64,000 bases of DNA from Ctena decussata (lineage: Eukaryota > Mollusca > Bivalvia > Lucinida > Lucinidae), in the NCBI GenBank assembly GCA_963989385.1, contig OZ022513.1:22137928-22201927 (forward strand), written 5' to 3'. Every line of letters starts with the position of its first letter. Within the stretch, counting starts at the first letter, position 1. The translations under genes and the position numbers were made by a program. Below the pieces are notes generated by a model. It saw only the letters and a list, made by a program, of their open reading frames with translations, made no database searches and had not been told where the DNA came from. Shown here one piece after another: positions 48,901-58,452 of the stretch.

Positions 48901-49668
48901 ATGCCACCAGGATATTGAGTTAAATGGCCCTTTCAAATGCTATATTTGAGCATGTTTAGTATGTTAACTGCAAAGTGTAAAGTGCTTTGATGGTTGGTGG
49001 CAATATAGGTAGCGCCTATTTTATATCATATAAAGTATACATGAAAATAGTGTTTCGCTTTTATCTTACATGCCCTACAAAACCGGTTTGAGAAGAACTC
49101 TGTTTCTAGATGAGTATGCATGGTCTCTATGATGCCAAACGCCCAGAATGTTTCAACTGCACTGAAGTATTATCAGGTGAGAAGAGGAGACGTTTTACAG
49201 CAGCTACACATCATGTATATAAGGAGCATACTAATTTCAGAAAAAAAGGAAAATTGATTTATAAACACCAGAAAGATGAGGTTATAGATACAAAAGCCAA
49301 ACGTTCTAAAAAGAAAGCACGTGACACTTTAGCTGCCTCAACGAAATTTTGAATGATTAGGAAAACAAATCTGTACCATAACATGCTCTTGCTTTTTAAG
49401 CAGGTGAAAATAAAGAAGTCGTTGTAGACATTTTAGCCATTTCCTATATACACGACAAAACATAGGATATCTATATGTTGTTCAAAAATTGCGAAACAAT
49501 AAAATTTTACCAGCCATCCTCCACCATCTGTTGTCATATCGCAGTATACGTCGTATCCGGTACGCGAACGTTCTGGAGTCACGTGATACACACCAGACGT
49601 TGTGTGCCCTCTATCTTGATAATCCTGGCAATCGCTGCCGCAGTTATTGCAAGAGCATGTGCAACAGC
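45714..49668 (-). CDS. FReD gene copy C: fibrinogen-related lectin, exon 1 not found
   Basis: Join of complement 49511-49668, 47382-47478, 46705-46869 and 45714-45964, phases and exon lengths as in copy B. The four exons are open and end at TAA. The cysteine cluster reads [13 protein letters not shown] (six cysteines). The calcium motif DRDND, the disulfide pair around GAWWYFKC and the SNLNG motif are intact; the protein ends MKLRRT. No signal-peptide exon like those of copies A and B is visible between 49669 and 58204. The gene may use a diverged first exon or may have lost it; without it the product could not be secreted. It is the closest relative of copy B, and homology runs through the introns. 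Confidence 0.8.
46405..46540. repeat. Block in copy C intron 4 matching copy B intron 2
   Basis: GAGAGCTTGTAATATAAGAA and TTTGAAATGAACGGTAAATA then GATAAATATGAATTTC occur here and at 30505-30650, but in different introns of the two paralogs. Confidence 0.65.
46705..46869 (-). CDS. Copy C exon 4: FReD C-proximal part
   Basis: 165 bp, AAG acceptor, GCAG|GTATG donor; encodes [37 protein letters not shown] and [18 protein letters not shown]. Confidence 0.9.
47382..47478 (-). CDS. Copy C exon 3: FReD middle part
   Basis: 97 bp, encodes [20 protein letters not shown] and [13 protein letters not shown], with the same splice signals as copy B. Only Ile to Met separates the two. Confidence 0.9.
48285..48500. 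repeat. Dispersed repeat shared with 57000-57125
   Basis: Both contain GGGGTTGTTT, CTTTCTCCCTC and a GGGA-CA-GG-C-ATATAA-TGAAA series in order. Lies inside an insertion in intron 2 of copy C relative to copy B. Confidence 0.45.
49110..49352 (+). CDS. Unrecognised 80-codon basic ORF in intron 2 of copy C
   Basis: Opposite strand to the FReD gene. It is preceded by TTTCTAG, so it could start at a splice acceptor, and is open to TGA. The product has one CFNC pair followed by HHVYKEH, which could be a small metal-binding finger, and a lysine-rich end ([10 protein letters not shown]). I do not recognise the family. The homologous stretch in copy B has stops, so it is probably a fragment of a retrotransposed or ancient gene. 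Confidence 0.25.
   Translation: MSMHGLYDAKRPECFNCTEVLSGEKRRRFTAATHHVYKEHTNFRKKGKLIYKHQKDEVIDTKAKRSKKKARDTLAASTKF
49511..49668 (-). CDS. Copy C exon 2: cysteine cluster and start of FReD
   Basis: 158 bp, GGCAG acceptor and CTG|GTAAAA donor. Two residues differ from copy B over 52: one cluster cysteine is Gly, and Gln is Glu in VTPERSRTG. Confidence 0.88.
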
Positions 49669-50362
49669 CTGCCAATATATATATTTTTTACACTAATAGA
49701 ACAAAATATATATGTTAGATAGTTTAAGGTGTATGAGTAGGCCGCCATGTTTTTCTGCTATTTTTACCAATCGCCAACACCATTGTCTTCTTGTTTTTTT
49801 TAAATGGGGGTCTACTCTTAAAGAAAAGACTTCTTTCCGTTAGGAGCAAATTCTTCTTTGAAGATTTCACCCCCATGTAAAAGGAGGCTGGACTGAAAAC
49901 AGGAATGTTGCTTGCCCTGAATGTGTACCTGTTCTATTAAAGATAATGCAACTCATAGAATGACAGAAAGTATCTTTCTTACCCCGTACAGTGTATATCT
50001 GAATTGTATTACTCGTATTACATAAACATTAGATTGTATTTAACTTATGGCGAAGAGTATATTGTATTTTATTTTTTTCTCGTCTTTTTCATTTTTTTTG
50101 TTTTAATTTGATGCTGAGAAGATGAATGATAGATAATAAAATGGGTTTTGGATTGTTCAAATGTAAACAAACTCTTACCATACACATATACCAGCTTGAA
50201 TAAAAGCAAATATAAAACCAGAGTGAACACTTTTTCTTCTTTGTAAATTTTTTGACATAGCCTGGCTACTTCTGTGCTTCTGCCTCTTACTGCCTCTCTT
50301 CTTGTCATGTTTGCTAATGTTGAATGGTTTATTTCCTCTCTGGTTAATAGTATTTATTGATA

Positions 50363-50566
50363 TAGTCAACTCCCGATGTCTCGAATATTGATGCCTCAAA
50401 ATATCTTCTTATATCAAATAATATGTTGTCTATTTTTATCTACATTTCAACTCCTGTTATATCAAACTACTAATATCTCAATGTAAATTTTCTGGTACCA
50501 GAAAATTTACTTTGAGATATCAGTAGTTTGGCTGAAATTTGACTTTGAGATATCGAGAGTTGACTG
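50363..50566. mobile_element. 204-bp MITE with pogo/Tigger-like ends
   Basis: Ends TAGTCAACTCCCGATGTCTC and, inverted, CAGTCAACTCTCGATATCTC, flanked by TA. Central palindrome around TTTTCTGGTACCAGAAAA. The end sequence resembles pogo/Tigger-class TIRs; assignment is tentative. Confidence 0.6.
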
Positions 50567-51327
50567 TATGTGTCCAAATTATTTGATCACATGAATGGGT
50601 CCCTGTAAATATCCCTTTTGTATCATTTGTAATTATCAAACACTTTTTATGGACAGTTGTTCCGCCAAAATATCAAATTCCGTTATTAGAAAGATGAACT
50701 CTATTAGCACATCTAGCTTTCATCGCAATTTCAAGGATTATATGGAAACATGCAGTATGGGTGTCTTTCTGGCATTTGGAAATATGAACACAATCTGTTT
50801 ATTCCAAATCTGTGTACTTATTTGAGTATCTTACACAAGCAAATATTACAGAAATTGAAAAAATATAACAATAAAAAGTTTAATACGGATCCTGCCATGC
50901 TATTTAATTTTGGGTTAATTAGCATGACAATTCTAAACATTCAGAACATTGCATAACACAGTTCGCTTTCTGAAATGAAAAAAAGAAAGAAAATTGGCAA
51001 TTATTGTCAGTGCTAGGAGCACAAAGTCCAGACATTGCATATATTCAGGCTTATTTGACCATGCACAATTTGCATTTGGCGTAAAGCTAATTTTCGTGGC
51101 GTGGCTTATAGAACACCAAACAGTAACACGTGCTCTTATTTATTTGCAAGGCCAGAATTGTTCTTCCTCAAACACTGAGAACGATGACAACTACACCGAA
51201 CATGCTGTTAAGGTAAAAAGATACGTCTGTCTGCTTTTTCCTGTCATTATTACGATGGGAAAAGTTTAGACCTTCAGTTGCTTCCTTGGTTAAGGAGACC
51301 TTTTCAAAATGGGATCTACAGTCAAAC

Positions 51328-51392
51328 AATTTGCTCCTAGATGAGCAATTCCTACCTGAAAGAGGTAGGAATTGCTCATCCATGAGCAAATT
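51328..51392. repeat. 30-bp-arm hairpin
   Basis: Arms 51328-51357 and 51363-51392 match at 28 of 30 positions around a five-base loop. Contains GATGAGCAATTCCTACCT and its complement. Confidence 0.8.
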
Positions 51393-52073
51393 CAATATTA
51401 AGTAGGAAGACCCGTATTAAGAAGAAAGACAATGTGCAAACGACAGAGTAGCTTCCCTTGTAAAGGTATCCATTCACATTGAAAATTACATGTTTGCTTA
51501 GATTACGTGAAACTCGCGTGGGTCTACAACGAAAAGAGCAATATTATATGAGTTTCATCACGCAAACACGGTACTTTACGCATATGCAAACACAGTACTT
51601 CTGATAAAAGCTTTCTTCCCCACGCCCCACCTCGGGGTACATGTATCTGCACAAAATAACAAAACAAGGGCTCAAGCAAGGCTGGAAGGATTCACTAACT
51701 GGTTTGAAAACTAATTGTTTCGTATACCTACAGTCACGACTCATGACGCGGCTCATGTGCTGAGATGGATCTATTGTCATGATCATCGGACTTAAGAACG
51801 GGCTAAGTTCAGATTGAGATTGTTCAAATAGTAATTACAGACGTTATTAATATCGGAAATACTTCAATTTTATTCAATTTAAAAATAGCTATAAAGATTT
51901 TAATGTTTGCTATACTTAACAAAAGTATACAATTTTCAAAACCTTACATATAACAATTGCCATGCAATGCAGAGTTTTCCAAATAGAATATTCTTTCTCT
52001 GAATTTTAATCGGTAAACTCATTTATCATAAAGAGTGTTTAACTTACTGAAGAAAAAAATCGCAAATGATATA

Positions 52074-52305
52074 TGAGCCGCGTCACGCGAAAATCAGCAA
52101 AGTGTTTGTGCACCCAGTGCAGACTTAGATCAGCCTGATCATACGCCCAGTCTGATCACAGTCTTCGCTGTCCGCATGGAAGTAGCTTGGACCCTTAGTT
52201 AACCTTTAACCGCTTAGCGAAGAGTCTGGTTGGACTGATGTCCAGGCTGATCTGAGTCTGCACTGGGCGCACAACCTTTTTGTTGGTTTTCTGGTGTCGC
52301 TGCTC
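52074..52305. mobile_element. Palindromic MITE, copy 4
   Basis: Both ends present but diverged (TGAGCCGCGTCACGCG ... GGTGTCGCTGCTCA), suggesting an older insertion. Intergenic between C and D. Confidence 0.72.
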
Positions 52306-53477
52306 AATTACAGAAGTAGTATCTGAGTGTCCACAGCTGCAAGCCGATGAAAGTTAAGTTTTGTCATTCTACTTTCCTTATTGGTATACAAAGTCCATCT
52401 TTTCTGCTGCTTTGATACGTACGCTTTATTCCGTGCTTCCAAAGGATATGACTTTCGTAGTGTATTAAATGATATATATAAAAAAAGAGGGAAGCGCACA
52501 ATATTGAAAGTGCTAAATGCTTTTCAACAACGTACGTTGAGCCATGCCTCGAGGAAAGATGCTAAGAGGATGAAGAAAACTATAGGTCATCAATTCGAAG
52601 AAGAGAGTAACTGTCAACATCTCAGATTTTATGTTAAGTTTTCAACCTTCCTCAAGCTGCTTAACCTGTGTTACCTTGTCATTTGTTAATAGAATTCCTT
52701 TTATTGATAACATAACTTGCAGAGCTGATTCATAGTTCCTTGATGCCACACAAAGCTAATTAGTACCTACTTAACAACCATTCACTGGCCAAACAGAAAG
52801 TGCCATTGACTGAGCATGCTGTGAGAGATAAGATCAAATTCAGACAATTGGGGGACTCGTCCTACAAATACACTGAAAATGATTAAAATATACAGTAAAA
52901 TCTTACCTTATTAACTCATTAGCTAATATGAAATTAAGGCACTGCCTTTGTGCGAACACACTCTTTACGGTCCTTGAAGATCTTTGATTGGGTGAAGTGC
53001 TACCCTAGGCACCACCTTGTCATTGTAGTTTGGGTCAAATTGGCCCGAGTGGCACTCACCTGGATTAGCAAACTGTATCATGCTATAATGGTAATGGTGA
53101 CATCCTTGAGAGACCGGTGCAGCTCGTGTGATGTCCATGCTGCCCTAAAATAAGGCAACTATACTGTGTGCGCAAGTTTCTGCCATTTTTACAAAGGAGA
53201 GTCAACTTATGTGTCTTCTTGCATGTTTACCTTGGCACTCAAATTGGCAGTGTGGCCATTTTTATCTGTGTGGGTGGGTGGCTGGGGTCCACTCTGAATG
53301 GAGGAAATTTGCTCTATAGGGAGCAGATTCTTTCCTTTGGGCGTTGGCACCAGTTTTGAAGTCACAGAGTCTGGGTTTGCCAACCTGCTTTCCTTGAGGG
53401 TGTTTTCATTAACCTTATCGTTATCATTCAGATACTTTAACAGTTAAGGTGTGAAAAAAACACCAGCTTTTCAATGG

Positions 53478-53666
53478 AGTGTAGTAGTACGGCCAATTAG
53501 TTATGTGTAAATATGTATATAGGTATATAGAGTATATAACTGACCAGTTGGTCCGGACCTTCTAGGCTAATGGTTGTGTGCTTGCTTTATAATCTTGGGG
53601 TCGTGAGATCGATTTCCGTTGGGGTCGCTCGACGAAATTTTCTTTACAGATTTTTCTCCTACTACA
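53478..53666 (+). repeat. tRNA-derived SINE-like repeat, first of a pair
   Basis: Begins GGAGTGTAGTAGTACGGCCA and contains an A-box-like CTAATGGTTGTGTGC and B-box-like GTGAGATCGA, then ACGAAATTTTCTTTACAG. Repeated at 53792-53995 in the same orientation. Confidence 0.6.
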
Positions 53667-53791
53667 GTGGTGCTGTGACCAGGGTGATTACCGTTGGAGC
53701 CCAAGGGCGAAACAATGGCTGCAGAGTTAAAAAGAGCCTGGATTATAATTTTATTTCCTTAACATTTGATACAAATGTTCTTTGGTAGGAT

Positions 53792-53995
53792 GGAGGAGTG
53801 TAGTAGTACGGCCAATGAGTGATGTGTAAATATGTATTTAGGTATATAGAGTGTATATACTGGCTAGTCTAACTGGTCCGGACCTTTTAGCCTAGTGGTT
53901 GTGTGCTCGCTTTATAATCTTGAGGTTGTGAGATCGATACCCGGTCGGGGCGCTCAACGAAATTTTCTTTACAGATTTTTCTCCTCCTACTACAG
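53792..53995 (+). repeat. tRNA-derived SINE-like repeat, second of a pair
   Basis: Second copy, about 310 bp downstream of the first, with GAGGTTGTGAGATCGATACC and the same tail CTTTACAGATTTTTCTCCT. Confidence 0.6.
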
Positions 53996-54539
53996 GTGCA
54001 ACTAACTGTGGTGCACCTTAATATTTTTCGCCACTTTTATGTAAGTAGGCAGCTTTTCTGATTTCTTTTTTGCTTCCTCGGGAGGCATAGCCCTTCCAGG
54101 TGGGTCTTCTGTAGGGGAAAGCGTTTAATTCAATGAATGGGGGCAAATTCTTTTCTTAGGGAGCTGGTCTTGAGATGGAGGGGGCACAGAGATGGGATGC
54201 CTAAATTGTTTCCTCTGGAGATGTTTCACTTTAACATTATATAGTAAGTAAGCCATACACTGTCATGGTCAGAAAATACATCACTTCTATGTACCGAATG
54301 TTTTTATGTATTGTATGTTTTGTACTGTACTTGGAGTCAGCCCTGTAACTGGATTTAAGAACAGTTAACTGATTTGATTTGATTTGAAGACGTTGCTAAG
54401 CCACCAGTACCCATGAGCGACATGAGCCTCATTGTGCAGGAAAGGGCAACAGCAACGGGGTCATGCACTGGAGTAATGCATAGTGGGAAAGAAAGAATAA
54501 AGAAAAAAAAGTTTAAGAAAAAGAATGAAATGAAAAACA

Positions 54540-54557
54540 AAAAAAAAAAAAAAAAAA
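54540..54557. repeat. Poly-A run
   Basis: Long A run within a purine-rich stretch; possibly the tail of a retroposed sequence. Confidence 0.7.
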
Positions 54558-54599
54558 GAAAAGGAAGAAAATAAAATTCACCTTATAGGGTTTATTCGG

Positions 54600-57000
54600 C
54601 TGGTTTTGCAATCCTTAAGACGGGCTTGAAGGCTTGAACGTCATGCCAGTATCGATTAGAGTCTGAATTTAAATGTCGAAGAAGAACCGCAGTGTCCATT
54701 AAGAAAGAACCATAGCAGACTTGTTCGGTATGCAGATAGAATGGAAACATATGTAGGCTCGCCTTCTTAAGCTGTCCTTATGGTCTGCTGTCACAATATT
54801 AAGCTGCTTTGTGACAGTGGTGGGGTGCACTAATCATCTGGAAGTCCACACTTTCCTCAGCGATCTGCACCATTAAGAGGCTAGGATTCAATCGTCTTCA
54901 AAATAATATCGGGAGTCAGTCCTGCTGCCCTCTCTCAGCAGTCCTTGTATTCCGCAGCTGAGTCCGCAGCTGAGAGACACTTCAGATAATTAGTGTAATT
55001 CTGAGTATTAAATCATATGGTGTTTAAAATTGTACTCATGATGATTGCTTTGAATAGCAAATCAAAGAAATCGTTTTTGTATCTGATTGTTATTTATTCA
55101 GTTCCAAAGATAATTGAAATGGACTAAAATATAGATGTTAAGGCTGTGTCATGATTATTTTACTAAAAAAAGTCGTAGAAATCAACTTTTTAATCAAATG
55201 GCTTGTTAACACTGGCCAAACACACCATTCCTGCTCCATTTCTAACCTAGGTGGGCTCTCTGGTGCGCTCTCGGGTGCGCCGTCGTTTCCAATTCACATG
55301 ACGCGCCACGGTACGGGGTTTTACCTATGAACTCAGTTCCGGTCTAGACTAAGTTCCGGTCACGAGCAGACGACAAAACGTTTACAGTTTGAGCTATCCT
55401 TTCTACAAACATAATTAACAAAAACGAGAGTTATTGTAGCGAGAAATATTTTATGTACATTTCCTTTAGAGAGTGTTGCAAAAATAAGTTTGTGGACTCG
55501 TAAAAAAATCGATTAGAGCACTTGGTCCGTGACTAGTCTCGCGATAACTTTCGAACTTCCAGTTCTCCAAGATGGCCGCAACCATGATCGTTACCAAATA
55601 TTTTATCTGCCTAAGTATATAGGACCAAAACTGATACAGTAAAGCGAACATACTTCGTGTGTTCGCTATAAAAGATACAATTCTGAAATTTGCTGTATAA
55701 CATTAAGATGTTATTATGAAAATATCCACTAAATTTGACAAAATCAGTTTGAAAATAAAAAAATTCTCATGCAAATCGAAACTTATAACCATCCACTTTA
55801 CATTTTGGCAACTGGTTCTTCAAATAAACTTGGTAATCAAAAGTGGTAGATTGCATACATAAGTAAGTCCCTTGCCAAAACGTTTCAGTAGGACGCCTAC
55901 TTCTTACATAGGCGCAGTCTGAACAAAGGTACTTTCGTTTCAAAAAGTCATAATTTTTTCTACAATATAAATGATTCTAAGTATCATAAGTCTTGGAAAC
56001 AAATCTTTTCCTAAAGAGGAAAGCAAATACAATTATTAAAGATTCAGAAGTAATGAAAGTTTCGATGCGATTGGACGTGCCGTTAGGTCTAAGCAATAGC
56101 GCGAAGAAATGCATTATTGCTAGTTAACTCCCAGAAGATCAGCTGTAAGCACATTACCCAGATACAAAAGTTCGCGCTCCTCTGAAGGCCTAATTATCGC
56201 CCTGCTCTAAAGGCCTAATTATCGGCCGTACGGTACTGAATTTTTTGGCGATGTAAAATCCTTACTGGATGTATTCGGTAACCTTACGAACAATGAAATT
56301 CATCACAGAAATACCGTTCAATTGTCATTTTAAATTTTGTCCAGAAACCGGAAGTGTGCGAGTGACGATTTCCGGTTGCAATATGGACTCACCTTGCGTA
56401 ATAAGGTATGGTCTTATAGTCCAAGATCTTAAAAAGCATATACATTGATTTCAACTTGACGTTTTCGACGATTTTCGATATCTCTTTTCATTTCTCGGAA
56501 AAGCATGTTTCCTAAGAAACCTCGACTTTTTAGAGTTTATTGGTTTGGCAGACCACACAGTCCACATTTACACTAAAGCAAGCATGAAAATTGTGTTTAA
56601 GCAATGTTTTCGTTCATAACATTTCATTTTTAAATATTTCTTCCCAAAACTGTGCCAAAACAACACAGATATTTCTTAACATCGCTTAACTGAAGTTCAA
56701 AACCATGCACATGATTTCTGAATTTATGCATTTTGATACTATCGAGTTTAGACCGAAAAGAAATTGCAATAATAAAAGTGGACGGTTATAATATTTTGTT
56801 CAGTGTAAGTTGACCAGTGTGGTGCGAGCATGGCATCTTCCGCGTAACATTTTTTTTCATCATTTACATTGTATGGAACCAACAAGAACCACAATTTAAT
56901 TTTGTAACGTTTCATTCAGTGTGGAAGCACATGCATCATTGTCGCATTTACTGATTTTTATAATAGTAGGAAGAGGGCCTACTGTGCTTGCGGTGGGTGC
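54600..57000. other. Intergenic stretch without a recognised gene
   Basis: Short frames only. No FReD exon 1 for copy C found here on the minus strand. Confidence 0.35.
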
Positions 57001-57730
57001 GATTAGGGGTTGTTTTTTCTCGTCTATCCTTTCTCTCTTCTTTCTCCCTCATTTTGGGAGACAGGCCTATATAAAATGAAATACTGTCTCAAAAGGCCGT
57101 TTTTAGAATCCAAACAATCGACCAACCAACGCAACTCTGAAAGAAACGTCGTGATGAAGGTTAGAGTATTAACAAAATAGATTTCATTTTTCAATGATCA
57201 ATTTAATTATTCATTCATTTTTTTTTATCATTTTTACCTTCATGCAGAGCTTCCTTTGGCTGCCAGAATACCCACTTGTGTTTGGTTGACACCTGGATAC
57301 AAGCTCTTATCCAAAAACATATATGTAGGCCCCATGTTGAGGGACCTGAGTATGCCACATTACTAAGGGTACTTTTTCAAAGACCATAGTGAAAGGGCAA
57401 CTGTTTTAAAGCAAATATATTTTCACTATCTTGAATACACCGTTTTAACATTGGTACAAATCTGAGAAGCAAGCACCCACTCCCCGCTCTAAATTGTATA
57501 ACATTTCCAATGCACAACACTTTAAGAGCAGACAAATCTAAGTTAGCTCAGACTGATCTGTCCCAATACTTTGTGTATTGCAATTTACTTGAAAAAAAAA
57601 CCCATATCTGCGGTACAAGAATTTTGCGGTTTTATGACATAATTGGCGTATTATTATGGCGTTCATGGCGCCAGATACTAATGACAAATTAATATAAATC
57701 TATGACAATGTCTCTTAGTTTTCTGTTAAA

Positions 57731-57798
57731 CTATGCATTGTGGCATCTGTTAGAATCGCCTCATCGAGGCGATTCAAATAGGATGCCACAATGTGTAG
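57731..57798. repeat. Long hairpin with 3-base loop
   Basis: Arms 57731-57762 and 57766-57798 pair through GAATCGCCTC/GAGGCGATTC next to the loop and CATTGTGGCATC/GATGCCACAATG at the base, with a small internal loop between. Confidence 0.75.
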
Positions 57799-58204
57799 TT
57801 CACAGGACGGTATGGTTCATATGCTCATAAGGTACTCCTTTTTATCCGAACCTTTGTGAGTATATAATTGTTTTGAGCCTTCTTTTCCTTAACTGCCAGT
57901 ATCGCCAAAATGCAGTTACCTCCAAATATAAGTGTTTTTTACAGTAAGTCTGCCCATGAGCACCATTATAATATTTAGCCCAATACACGTCCTCAAATTC
58001 TCATTCTTTTTTAATTGTAAGTTTTCACTACAGTTAAACAATATGTATCATTTCGTCCATTATAATTATTCCATGCAGCAATACAATAGTAAGATAAAAC
58101 CCAACACTGTTACTCACAGGGTGAAAAGGTTGATCAGATTTGATCAGTTTACTACAGCAGCTTAAAGGAGAGCTATAAATAGATTTTCCCTGTGTCTTAG
58201 ACTG

Positions 58205-58452
58205 CTAAGCCGGTCTTATTTTCATCTCCGTGGTTTTCAGCGAGTAGTTATGGTTTCTCCAATGATACCAGTTTATACCGTCACCCGTGTAGGCGTGGGA
58301 GCCACTCAGATACTGACCATTTAAGTTTGAAGCATGGCATTTGATATACCACCAGGCACCCGTATGTTCCTGAGCACAAGAAAAGTTAGCTGCATCGTTG
58401 TCTCTGTCCTTCGTTGAAAACATGTATCCAGAATGATCGCTGAAAGAATCAC
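58205..58452 (-). CDS. Copy D exon 5: calcium loop, ligand pocket, stop
   Basis: AAG acceptor, TAG stop. Encodes [19 protein letters not shown], then [20 protein letters not shown] and [20 protein letters not shown]. This ending is the closest of the three to the ficolin/tachylectin consensus. Confidence 0.9.

Noticed and set aside
50069..50399. Overlapping minus-strand frames ending in a hydrophobic stretch with a GTAAG donor, possible first exon of copy C
   Set aside because: Sequence is unlike the A and B leader exons, and one frame overlaps a MITE; support is too weak to call it an exon.
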